NCBI RefSeq assembly: GCF_020532705.1
Contig: NZ_JAJAVD010000001.1
Location: 1,116,001 to 1,180,000, forward strand
Direction: 5' to 3'
From: Methylobacillus caricis
GTDB lineage: Bacteria; Pseudomonadota; Gammaproteobacteria; Burkholderiales; Methylophilaceae
DNA length: 64,000 nucleotides
Below are positions 57,059 to 64,000 of this stretch, piece by piece. The translations under genes were made by a program, and so were the position numbers. Numbering within the stretch: the stretch's first letter is position 1; every line of letters starts with the position of its first letter. The notes below the pieces were generated by a model, which worked only from the letters and a program-made list of their open reading frames with translations, was not told the origin of the DNA and searched no databases.

Positions 57059-57652
57059 ATGAGTAATAAATTGAAGCTAGTGGCAGTGTCGGGCAGCTTG
57101 AACAATCCATCCCGCACCACAACGCTATTAAAGGTCATTGTCAAAGAGCTGCAACAGAGGTTGCCGCTCGATGTGCATTTTATCGAGTTGCAAGATATCG
57201 GCCCATTGCTTGGATCTAGTTTGAGCCGCCTTGCACTGCCCAAGCAGGCAGTGGATGAAATACTCAAGATAGAAGAGGCGGATATCCTGGCCGTTGCCAC
57301 TCCAGTCTACCGGGCTTCGGTGACAGGGCTATTCAAGCACCTGTTCGATTTCGTCGGTCACGAAACCCTGGTCAACACTCCTGTATTCCTGGCTGCCACT
57401 GGCGGTAGTGAACGCCACGCACTGGTCATTGATCACCAATTACGGCCCTTGTTCAGCTTTTTTCAGGCGCTCACGTTACCGCTGGGCGTATATGGCAGTG
57501 AGGCCGATTTTGGCGATGCTGCACCAGGATACTCTATTGAAAGTGAAGCCCTCAATGCACGCATCATTCTGGCCGTGGAACGGGCTTTACCTTACTTGCA
57601 AGCCCTGCTGCCAGTGGATGCACCCAGGCTCTCACTGGTGAATGCCAGGTGA
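57059..57652 (+). CDS. msuE: FMN reductase, MsuE type
   Basis: A 197-residue NAD(P)H-dependent flavodoxin-like FMN reductase that supplies FMNH2 to the monooxygenases. It begins MSNKLKLVAVSGSLNNPSRTT (FMN phosphate loop), has ILAVATPVYRASVTGLFKHLFD (in the middle, about residues 80-101) and FLAATGGSERHALVIDHQLRP, then LPLGVYGSEADFGD, all typical of the MsuE/SsuE family. The ATG at 57059 has a ggag site 5 bp before it; an upstream in-frame start at 57035 does not. It is the first gene of the sigma-54 operon with the two sfnG genes and the Liv-type importer. Confidence 0.92.
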   Translation: MSNKLKLVAVSGSLNNPSRTTTLLKVIVKELQQRLPLDVHFIELQDIGPLLGSSLSRLALPKQAVDEILKIEEADILAVATPVYRASVTGLFKHLFDFVGHETLVNTPVFLAATGGSERHALVIDHQLRPLFSFFQALTLPLGVYGSEADFGDAAPGYSIESEALNARIILAVERALPYLQALLPVDAPRLSLVNAR

Positions 57653-57665
57653 GGGGGTAAATAAG

Positions 57666-58760
57666 GTGAGTCAAGCAGAACCTATTCGTTTCGCCTACTG
57701 GGTCTCCAATTTGAGTGGAGGCCAAGTGGTCAGTGATATTGAGCAATCCACAGGCTGGAGCACTGAGTACAACATTTCCCTGGCACAACAGGCAGAAAAA
57801 CTGGGGTTCGAATATGCCCTGACGGCTACCCGGTTTTTGGGTGGATATAAAGCCGAGGGTCAGCATGAGTCCATCATCCTGACTACCGCCATGCTGCAAG
57901 CCACCAAAAAGCTCAGGGTCATTGCCGCAGTATTGCCTGGTATCTGGTCGCCAGCCCTGCTCGCCAAGCTGGCAATTACGGCAGACCATCTTTCCAATGG
58001 TCGCTGGGCAGTCAATGTGGTGAGTGGCTGGTTCAAGGATGAATTTACTGCCATGGGTGAGCCCTGGCTGGAACACGATGAACGCTATCGCCGCTCTGAA
58101 GAGTTCATTCAGGTGCTCAAGGGACTATGGCAACCAGACCCATTCACCTTCAAGGGTGACTTTTACCGCGTCAATGAGCTTGCCTACAAGCCTTTGCCCA
58201 TCCAGAAACCACATCCCGAAATTTTCCAGGGCGGTAACTCCAGCGCTGCCAGGCAGATGGCTGCCAGGGTTTCTGATTGGTATTTCATGAATGGGGCTTC
58301 CATTGATGTGCTTGCAGCGCAAGTCAGGGAGGTTTCACAAGAGGCTGCGCGCCATGGGCGCAAGGTCAAGTTTGCCGTCAATGCATTTGTCATTGCCCGC
58401 GATACCGAAGCTGAAGCACTGGCAGTGAGGGATGACATCATCCGCCTGGCAGATCCTGAGGCTCTGGATGGGTTTGCCAAAGCAGTGCAACAGGCTGGCC
58501 TGGCCACTGGCGACAAATTGGGCATGTGGGCGCAATCCCGCAAGCAGGATTTGGTGCAACCCAATGACGGTTTTAAGACTGGCTTGATTGGGACACGTGA
58601 GCAAATCACCGAACGCATCCTCCAGCTCAAGCAGATCGGGATAGACCTCGTATTGGTAGGCGTACTCAACTATGACTGGGAACTCACCCAGTTTGGCGAA
58701 CAAATCATTCCATTGGTAAGACAGGCTGAGCAAGGCGATTCGAGCCAGCAGGCCGCATGA
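57666..58760 (+). CDS. SfnG-like dimethylsulfone monooxygenase, copy 1
   Basis: A 364-residue LLM-class flavin monooxygenase. SfnG turns dimethylsulfone into methanesulfinate with FMNH2. It starts MSQAEPIRFAYWVSNLSGGQVVS and has GRWAVNVVSGWFKDEF (about 117-132), GEPWLEHDERYRRSEEF, and HPEIFQGGNSSAARQMAARVSDWYF (in two parts, about 185-209). The GTG at 57666 has a gaggggg site 8 bp before it and gives the usual N-terminus; the ATG at 57642 is an alternative that overlaps msuE. It is more diverged from classic SfnG than copy 2, and the two are around 60 percent alike by eye over the first half. Confidence 0.85.
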   Translation: MSQAEPIRFAYWVSNLSGGQVVSDIEQSTGWSTEYNISLAQQAEKLGFEYALTATRFLGGYKAEGQHESIILTTAMLQATKKLRVIAAVLPGIWSPALLAKLAITADHLSNGRWAVNVVSGWFKDEFTAMGEPWLEHDERYRRSEEFIQVLKGLWQPDPFTFKGDFYRVNELAYKPLPIQKPHPEIFQGGNSSAARQMAARVSDWYFMNGASIDVLAAQVREVSQEAARHGRKVKFAVNAFVIARDTEAEALAVRDDIIRLADPEALDGFAKAVQQAGLATGDKLGMWAQSRKQDLVQPNDGFKTGLIGTREQITERILQLKQIGIDLVLVGVLNYDWELTQFGEQIIPLVRQAEQGDSSQQAA

Positions 58761-58780
58761 TGCTTAAAGGTAGAACCATA

Positions 58781-60079
58781 ATGAAAAGAAAAACAGTTTT
58801 GATATTGGCATTGACGGCTGCGCTGGTGTCCATCACCACGCAAGCAGCCCAGGAACAGCATTTCAGTATTGCCGGCTATCGCATTGGCCCTTATGCGGCT
58901 GGCGGTTCTGGACAGGCCAGTGGCCTGGAGGATTATCTGCAACTGATCAACCTGCGCGATGGTGGCGTCAATGGCGTCAAGCTGAGCTGGACCGAGTGCG
59001 AAACCGAATACATCGTCGAACGAGGTGTGGAGTGCTATGAGCGCACCAAGAAAAATGCCACCACGTTCAACCCATTCAGCGTGGGCATTGCCTATGGCGT
59101 GATAGATCGTGCCACCGCAGACAAGATACCGGTAATCACGCCCAACCATGGACGTACAGACTCTACCGATGGCCGCGTGTTTCCTTATATCTTCCCGGTC
59201 ATCCTCAATCCATGGAGCGAAGCCTCGGCCATTATCAACTACCTGGCGCAGCGTGCTGGCGGCCCTGACAAGCTCAAGGGCAAGAAGATTGTCACGCTGT
59301 ATCACGGCTCTCCTTATGGTAAGGAAACCATCCCGATTTTCGCCTTGCTGGCCAAGCAGTACGGTTTTGAGAACATCCAGATCGAAGTGCCACACCCCGG
59401 CAATGAGCAGCAATCCCAATGGCTGAACATTCGCCGCATCAAGCCGGATTGGGTGATCTTGCGTGGCTGGGGCGTCATGAACCCGGTTGCGCTCAAGACC
59501 GCACAAAAGACGGGATTCCCGACTGATCGCATCATCGGCAATGTCTGGAGCAACTCCGAGGAGGATGCAGAACCTGCCGGTCAGGCTGCCAAGGGATACA
59601 TATCGGCCACCACCCATCCTTCAGGCAGTCATTTCCCGGTGCTGCAGGACATCAAACGCCATGTCTACGGTGCCAACAAGGGCAAGATCGAGCCGCAGCG
59701 CGTAGGCAGCATTTATTACAACATGGGCGTGCTTGACGGCATTTTGCATGTAGAGGCCGTCCGGGTGGCGCAAAAGAAGTTTGGCCAACGTGCATTGACC
59801 GGTGATGAGTTGCGCTGGGGCTGGGAGCATATCGCGATTGATGATAAACGCCTCGATGAACTCGGTGCAAGCGGCCTGCTGCAACCAATCAAGCTGACTT
59901 GCGACGACCATGAAGGAGGCGGCGCAGTGAAGTTCCAGCAGTGGGACGGCAAGCAATGGAAAGTGATTTCAGACTGGATACAGGCTGACCGCAAGCTGTT
60001 GCGCCCGCTGATCGAGGCATCGGCAGAGAAATATGCCAAGGAAAAGAACATCAAGCCACGCGATTGCAGCAAGGAATAA
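58781..60079 (+). CDS. Liv-type ABC transporter substrate-binding protein
   Basis: A 432-residue periplasmic binding protein of the branched-chain amino acid/urea (HAAT) family. A signal peptide (MKRKTVLILALTAALVSITTQA) precedes the mature start AQEQHFSIAGY. It has FSIAGYRIGPYAAGGSG, an insert with two cysteines (TECETEYIVERGVECYE) and VITPNHGRTDSTDG, then a second lobe (KKIVTLYHGSPYGKE). The cysteine pair and the final RDCSKE suggest disulfides. The ATG at 58781 is chosen; two earlier ATGs at the sfnG stop are possible. Its place between two sfnG genes suggests it binds an organosulfur compound and not an amino acid, which is inference. Confidence 0.85.
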   Translation: MKRKTVLILALTAALVSITTQAAQEQHFSIAGYRIGPYAAGGSGQASGLEDYLQLINLRDGGVNGVKLSWTECETEYIVERGVECYERTKKNATTFNPFSVGIAYGVIDRATADKIPVITPNHGRTDSTDGRVFPYIFPVILNPWSEASAIINYLAQRAGGPDKLKGKKIVTLYHGSPYGKETIPIFALLAKQYGFENIQIEVPHPGNEQQSQWLNIRRIKPDWVILRGWGVMNPVALKTAQKTGFPTDRIIGNVWSNSEEDAEPAGQAAKGYISATTHPSGSHFPVLQDIKRHVYGANKGKIEPQRVGSIYYNMGVLDGILHVEAVRVAQKKFGQRALTGDELRWGWEHIAIDDKRLDELGASGLLQPIKLTCDDHEGGGAVKFQQWDGKQWKVISDWIQADRKLLRPLIEASAEKYAKEKNIKPRDCSKE

Positions 60080-60145
60080 AACGTTAAACCCAGGCCCATT
60101 ATGAGCAGGGTTCAATAGTCATCACTATGTGAAAGGATCAAAAGA

Positions 60146-61243
60146 ATGAGCAACAAGAAGGAAGATATCAAGTTTGCCTACTGGGTGCCCAATGTGAGCG
60201 GTGGCCTGGTAGTAAGCAAGATCGAGCAACGCACCAGCTGGGATATTGACTACAACATCAAGCTGGCCCAGTTGGCAGAGCAGAACGGCTTTGAATACGC
60301 ATTGAGCCAGATCCGCTTTACGGCTGGTTATGGCGCTGAGTTCCAGCATGAGCCCGTGGCATTTTCCCATGCTCTGCTGGCAGCCACTACCAAACTCAAG
60401 GTGATTGCAGCCATCCTGCCTGGCCCATGGAATCCTGCGGTTGCAGCCAAGCAGCTTGCCACCATAGACCAGCTGACCAAGGGACGGGTTGCGATCAATG
60501 TGGTATCCGGCTGGTTCAAGGGAGAGTTTCAGGCTATTGGCGAGCCATGGCTGGAACATGATGAGCGCTATCGCCGCTCCGAGGAGTTCATCCGCGCGCT
60601 CAAGGGGATCTGGACCACTGACAACTTCACCTTCAAGGGCGATTTCTACCGTTTTCATGATTACACCCTGAAACCAAAGCCATACAACACCAACCCCCAT
60701 CCCGAGATATTCCAGGGCGGCAGCTCCCGCGCTGCACGCGATATGGCATCCAGGGTGTCAGACTGGTATTTCACCAATGGCAATACGGTAGAAGGCATCA
60801 AGGCCCAGGTGGATGACATTCGTGCCAAGGCCGCTGCAAATGGTCACCAAGTCAAGGTTGGAGTGAACGCCTTCATTATTGCACGCGATACCGAGGAAGA
60901 AGCGCGGGCAGTGCTAAAGGAAATCATAGACAAGGCCGACCCGGAAGCGGTCAATGCCTTTGGCGATGCGGCCAGGCAGGCCGGCAAGGCCAGCCCCGAA
61001 GGGGAGGGCAATTGGGCCAAGTCCACCTTTGAAGACCTGGTGCAATACAACGATGGCTTCAAGACCAATCTGATTGGCACGCCACAGCAAATTGCAGAGC
61101 GCATTGTGGCGCTCAAGGCAGTTGGCGTGGACCTTGTGTTGTCAGCTTTCCTGCATTTCCACGAGGAGGTGGTGTATTTCGGCGAAAAAGTGCTGCCATT
61201 GGTGCGTGAGCTGGAACAGAAACAGGTAGCACTCGCTGCCTGA
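60146..61243 (+). CDS. sfnG: Dimethylsulfone monooxygenase SfnG, copy 2
   Basis: A 365-residue LLM-class monooxygenase matching SfnG closely: FAYWVPNVSGGLVVSKIEQRT at the start (residues 9-29), GRVAINVVSGWFKGEF, GEPWLEHDERYRRSEEF, and the HPEIFQGGSSRAAR stretch. NDGFKTNLIGTPQQIAER and LVLSAFLHFHEEV are C-terminal features. It follows the binding-protein gene by 66 bp. The ribosome site is weak (aaagga, 13 bp upstream). Having a second SfnG in the same operon suggests two substrates, or a wider set of sulfones and sulfonates. Confidence 0.9.
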   Translation: MSNKKEDIKFAYWVPNVSGGLVVSKIEQRTSWDIDYNIKLAQLAEQNGFEYALSQIRFTAGYGAEFQHEPVAFSHALLAATTKLKVIAAILPGPWNPAVAAKQLATIDQLTKGRVAINVVSGWFKGEFQAIGEPWLEHDERYRRSEEFIRALKGIWTTDNFTFKGDFYRFHDYTLKPKPYNTNPHPEIFQGGSSRAARDMASRVSDWYFTNGNTVEGIKAQVDDIRAKAAANGHQVKVGVNAFIIARDTEEEARAVLKEIIDKADPEAVNAFGDAARQAGKASPEGEGNWAKSTFEDLVQYNDGFKTNLIGTPQQIAERIVALKAVGVDLVLSAFLHFHEEVVYFGEKVLPLVRELEQKQVALAA

Positions 61244-61264
61244 AGCAAGGGCGAGGGAAATCAT

Positions 61265-62410
61265 ATGGCAAACGATACCTTACCCAACTGGCTGATCCAC
61301 CACGCCACAACCCAACCCAAACGGGTGGCCCTTCGCTATAAAAAGCTAGGCATCTGGCATGAGCAGAGCTGGCAGAACTTGCGCGGCGAGGTCGGGCAAT
61401 TGGTGGATATCCTTGACGGGATCGGCTTTAGGCGTGATGACACCCTGGTGTTGCTGACCCATCCCAGGCGCGAGGCTTTATTGCTTTCACTCGCCGCTCA
61501 ATGGCTGGGAGGTGTTGCTGCCCCATTGGATCCCTCTCTGGAAGCCAATGATGTAGCGTTGCTGTTAAGGCACCTCAATCCGGCTTTTGTGTTTGCCGAA
61601 GGCCAGGAACAGGTAGATCAAACCCTGGCTTCCAGCCGTCCGGATGTGCGCATCATCTACGCGGAAGCCAGGGGTTTATCTGCCTACCCTCAAGCCACGC
61701 TGCAGCATTACCAGCGTTTGTTGCAGGATACCCCGAATGCATCCAGGGCTCCGCTTTCCGAGGCTGCACAAATTGCGTTCTCGCTTTATCGAGTGAACGG
61801 GGAACGCAATGTGCAAGTAGAAAGTTTCCGCCATGATGAGTTATTGAAGGAGGGAAGCCACCTGGTGTTTGCCGAACGTCTCGGCAGGCATGAGGAAGCG
61901 CTGGCCGCACGAGTCTTTGCAACCAGCGGGCATTTGCGTTATTTATTGTCCCCCTGGCTGGTAGCTGGGTTTACCCTCAACTTCCCTGAGAATATTGCCA
62001 CCAGGGATGCAGACAGACGTGAATTGGGCCCGACACTGGTTGCTGGCACTCGTGAAACCTACCAGCGGCTGGAGTCGCTGGTCAAAGCACGGCTTCCCGT
62101 GCCGGATAGTCTGGCAGGCCGATTGGTGACCTATGCATTGAGGCCGGATGGCTCTTTTCTGCAGCGTTTTCTTGGCCATTGGCTAGTCAAGCGTCCACTG
62201 CGGGACGTGATTGGTTTCTCCCGTATCCGGGTGCCATTGCTGATTGGTCCTGCGTTGCCTGTGGAATCGCTGAATTTTTTCAAGAGCCTGGGAATTCATG
62301 TCCGCACCTGGGACAAGGTGGCCAACTGGCACACTTTGTCCACCACGACCTCAAGGCAAGTGGCGCCCGTACGGGATGCTCATTCCGGCAAGATCTCGAA
62401 GGCTTCATGA
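61265..62410 (+). CDS. Degenerate AMP-dependent synthetase/ligase-like protein
   Basis: A 381-residue protein that looks like the N-terminal domain of an acyl-CoA synthetase: LIHHATTQPKRVALRYKKLGIW, EVGQLVDILDGIGFRRDD, and WLGGVAAPLDPSLEANDVALLLRHLNP-like substrate-fold elements (residues 9-105). The place where the ATP-binding P-loop (T/S-SGTTGxPKG) should be reads FSLYRVNGERNVQVESFRHDELL, so the loop is absent, and the C-terminal domain and its catalytic lysine are missing too. The frame is intact and its stop overlaps livG (ATGA), so it is not an obvious pseudogene. Full-length synthetases of this type are common in Liv-like operons. This one may bind a ligand or have a structural role. 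Confidence 0.7.
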   Translation: MANDTLPNWLIHHATTQPKRVALRYKKLGIWHEQSWQNLRGEVGQLVDILDGIGFRRDDTLVLLTHPRREALLLSLAAQWLGGVAAPLDPSLEANDVALLLRHLNPAFVFAEGQEQVDQTLASSRPDVRIIYAEARGLSAYPQATLQHYQRLLQDTPNASRAPLSEAAQIAFSLYRVNGERNVQVESFRHDELLKEGSHLVFAERLGRHEEALAARVFATSGHLRYLLSPWLVAGFTLNFPENIATRDADRRELGPTLVAGTRETYQRLESLVKARLPVPDSLAGRLVTYALRPDGSFLQRFLGHWLVKRPLRDVIGFSRIRVPLLIGPALPVESLNFFKSLGIHVRTWDKVANWHTLSTTTSRQVAPVRDAHSGKISKAS

Positions 62411-63183
62411 TGGCGGCCATCCCATTGCTAGAACTGCAGGACATCTCCCTCTCATTCAAGGGCGTCAAGGCCATCAATGATATTAGTTTCACTGTAGGCC
62501 AGGGAGAGATCTGCGCGCTTATCGGCCCCAACGGTGCCGGAAAGAGTTCATTGCTCAATGTGATCAACGGGGTTTATCAGCCTGACCAGGGAGTAATAGG
62601 CTTCAATGGTAAAAGTTATCGGAAGATGCAGTCTCACCAGGCTGCGGTGCATGGCATAGCACGTACTTTTCAGAATATTGCCCTATTCAAGGGAATGAGC
62701 GTGCTGGACAACGTCCTGACTGGCCGTAACCTGAAAGTGAAAAGCAGCTGGATAGAGCAGGCATTCAATATAGGACGCGCACCTTCGGATGAATCCACCC
62801 AAAGACAAAAGGCTGAAGAAATTATTGATTTCCTGCGCATCAACCAATGGCGCAACAGCATAGTGGGCACCTTGCCCTATGGTTTGCAGAAACGGGTGGA
62901 ACTGGCGCGTGCATTGGCAGCGGAGCCCAGGCTTTTATTGCTGGATGAACCCATGGCTGGCATGAACAGCGAGGAAAAAGCCGAGATGAGCAGCTTCATC
63001 CTGGATACCCAGCGGGAGTTCGGCACTACTGTGGTGTTGATTGAGCATGATATCGGCGTTGTCATGGATCTCTCAGACCATGTTGTAGTGCTGGACTATG
63101 GCAAGAAAGTGGGGGATGGCACGCCGGATGAGGTACGTAAGAATCCTGATGTGATCGCTGCATATCTTGGTACGAAACATTAA
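62407..63183 (+). CDS. Liv-type ABC transporter ATP-binding protein (LivG-like)
   Basis: A 258-residue cytoplasmic ATPase. Walker A is GPNGAGKSS (about residues 40-48), then GIARTFQNIALFKGMSVLDNV, typical for LivG, with a shortened insert that follows (NLKVKSSWIEQAF). The signature reads LPYGLQKRVELARAL, Walker B is LLLLDEPMAGM (about 176-186), and the switch histidine is in VVLIEHDIGVVMDL. The ATG at 62407 overlaps the stop of the AMP-ligase-like gene; longer in-frame starts back to 62179 fall inside that gene and are rejected. It works with the LivH permease that follows. Confidence 0.92.
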   Translation: MMAAIPLLELQDISLSFKGVKAINDISFTVGQGEICALIGPNGAGKSSLLNVINGVYQPDQGVIGFNGKSYRKMQSHQAAVHGIARTFQNIALFKGMSVLDNVLTGRNLKVKSSWIEQAFNIGRAPSDESTQRQKAEEIIDFLRINQWRNSIVGTLPYGLQKRVELARALAAEPRLLLLDEPMAGMNSEEKAEMSSFILDTQREFGTTVVLIEHDIGVVMDLSDHVVVLDYGKKVGDGTPDEVRKNPDVIAAYLGTKH

Positions 63184-63208
63184 AAATAATTCATAAGGTA
63201 ATGAAGTA

Positions 63209-64000
63209 ATGGATTTTTTCCTTGAAGTATTGACTGGTGGACTGCTGGCCGGATTGATGTATTCATTGGTCGCCATTGGTTTTGTACTGATATACAAAGC
63301 CTCTGGCGTGTTCAACTTTGCCCAGGGATCCATGGTGCTGTTTGCTGCATTGACTTTTGTCAGCTTGCTGGAGCGTGGTGTGCCGTTCTGGGTGAGCTTT
63401 GCCATCACGTTGCTTGCCATGATAGTCCTGGCATGGGCGATAGAGCGCATTGTGCTGAGGCCATTGGTCAACAGACCGCCCATTACGTTATTCATGGCGA
63501 CATTGGGCCTGAGCTACATCATAGAGGGCTTGGCACAAGCCTTGTGGGGAGCTCAGGTGCATGGCCTGGATCTAGGCATCAGTGACGAGCCGCTTGAAGT
63601 GGGCGGTATGCTGCTATCCCAGTTTGACTTATTTGCCGCCGCAACAGCAGGTGCATTGGTGCTGGTGTTATCACTCTTGTTCAACAAGACCAGGATAGGC
63701 ATCTCCCTGCGTGCGGTGGCTGATGACCAGTTGGCGGCACTTGCCGTGGGGATCAAATTGCAGAGGATATGGATGGTCGTATGGGCAGTGGCTGGCTTTG
63801 TGGGCTTGGTGGCTGGCTTGCTCTGGGGGGCGCGCCTCGGGGTGCAGTTCTCTTTGTCACTAGTGGTGCTCAAGGCCTTGCCAGTGCTGATCATAGGCGG
63901 GTTTACCTCCATAGGGGGCGCCATTGCTGGCGGCCTGATTATCGGGGCCTCTGAAAAACTGGCAGAAGTCTACCTGGGGCCCATGATCGGCGGCGGGATA
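63209..64000 (+). CDS. Liv-type ABC transporter permease (LivH-like), cut by window end
   Basis: The first 264 residues of an inner-membrane permease, open at the right edge. It starts MDFFLEVLTGGLLAGLMYSL and continues with AIGFVLIYKASGVFNFAQG (about residues 22-40), the LivH signature. There are at least seven hydrophobic segments. GISLRAVADDQLAALAVGI is the conserved EAA-like loop that touches the ATPase, followed by FTSIGGAIAGGLIIG. The relatives are about 290-300 residues long, so some 30 residues are missing. LivM and LivF genes are expected just beyond the window. The start has an aaggtaatga ribosome region. Confidence 0.9.
   Translation, partial: MDFFLEVLTGGLLAGLMYSLVAIGFVLIYKASGVFNFAQGSMVLFAALTFVSLLERGVPFWVSFAITLLAMIVLAWAIERIVLRPLVNRPPITLFMATLGLSYIIEGLAQALWGAQVHGLDLGISDEPLEVGGMLLSQFDLFAAATAGALVLVLSLLFNKTRIGISLRAVADDQLAALAVGIKLQRIWMVVWAVAGFVGLVAGLLWGARLGVQFSLSLVVLKALPVLIIGGFTSIGGAIAGGLIIGASEKLAEVYLGPMIGGGI

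Noticed and set aside
58670-59617. A 315-residue minus-strand reading frame opposite the binding-protein gene
   Set aside because: The plus strand encodes a clear binding protein with signal peptide; the opposite frame has no recognisable motif and is a codon-bias shadow.
61265-62410. Reading the AMP-ligase-like gene as a frameshifted or broken pseudogene
   Set aside because: The frame is open from a good ATG to an ATGA overlap with livG, and no continuation of the synthetase in another frame was seen. It is reported as a degenerate but intact gene.
1-64000. tRNA, rRNA, CRISPR arrays, insertion sequences and prophage genes
   Set aside because: I looked in all gaps over about 100 bp and saw no cloverleaf, repeat-spacer pattern, transposase or integrase. 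Small RNAs without strong structure could be missed.

Overview
The window looks like chromosomal DNA of a betaproteobacterium, most likely a methylotroph of the Methylophilaceae (Methylobacillus-like). The housekeeping order glnD-map / rpsB-tsf-pyrH-frr-uppS-cdsA-dxr-rseP-bamA-skp-lpxD-fabZ-lpxA-lpxB-rnhB is typical of betaproteobacteria, and a two-subunit pyruvate carboxylase together with many sulfur-scavenging monooxygenases fits a methylotroph. The genus is inferred from gene content and moderate GC, not from a database search. No rRNA, tRNA, CRISPR array, transposase or prophage gene was seen.

Layout. 1-2006: two flavin-dependent (luciferase-like, LLM) monooxygenases, the end of a sulfur-acquisition operon cut by the window edge. 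2162-4518: an ABC exporter and a small cupin protein. 4609-8009 (minus): map-glnD. 8226-22575 (plus): translation, isoprenoid and envelope genes from rpsB to rnhB. 22632-28796 (minus): a tetrapyrrole-methylase-type methyltransferase, a DUF4139 protein, a Maf pyrophosphatase and pyruvate carboxylase pycB/pycA. 28870-41163 (plus): the yceD-rpmF-plsX-fabH-fabD-fabG-acpP-fabF-pabC-mltG-tmk-holB-pilZ-tatD cluster, a metallo-hydrolase and a small secreted protein. 41594-49830: a PAS-GGDEF-EAL protein, an aspartoacylase-like enzyme, a YceI protein, a giant DUF748 protein, a small unknown protein and ribA.

49912-64000 is the accessory part. It is an organosulfur-scavenging island: a sigma-54 activator (SfnR-like), two DszC-like flavin monooxygenases, ssuD, an SfnB-family oxidoreductase, an MsuE-type FMN reductase, two SfnG-type dimethylsulfone monooxygenases, and a branched-chain-amino-acid-type (Liv) ABC importer with an odd AMP-ligase-like protein that lacks its P-loop. 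Both divergent intergenic regions of the island carry a pair of back-to-back sigma-54 promoters (GG-N10-GC). Between them lie two copies of a 16-bp palindromic element TGCT-N8-AGCA. In the 56.7-57.0 kb region the two palindromes sit symmetrically, about 118 and 180 bp upstream of both promoters. The activator is the last gene of one of these operons (ATGA overlap), so it probably controls itself. I consider this regulon, with its Liv-type importer, the most notable system in the window. A decayed fragment of another SfnB-like gene lies at 55163-55315.

How the parts work together: FMNH2 made by MsuE would feed SfnG (dimethylsulfone to methanesulfinate), SsuD (alkanesulfonate to sulfite) and the DszC-like enzymes; the Liv-type importer probably brings in the organosulfur substrate; the activator switches the set on through sigma-54. 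The pathway roles come from family knowledge and the regulation is read from sequence motifs.
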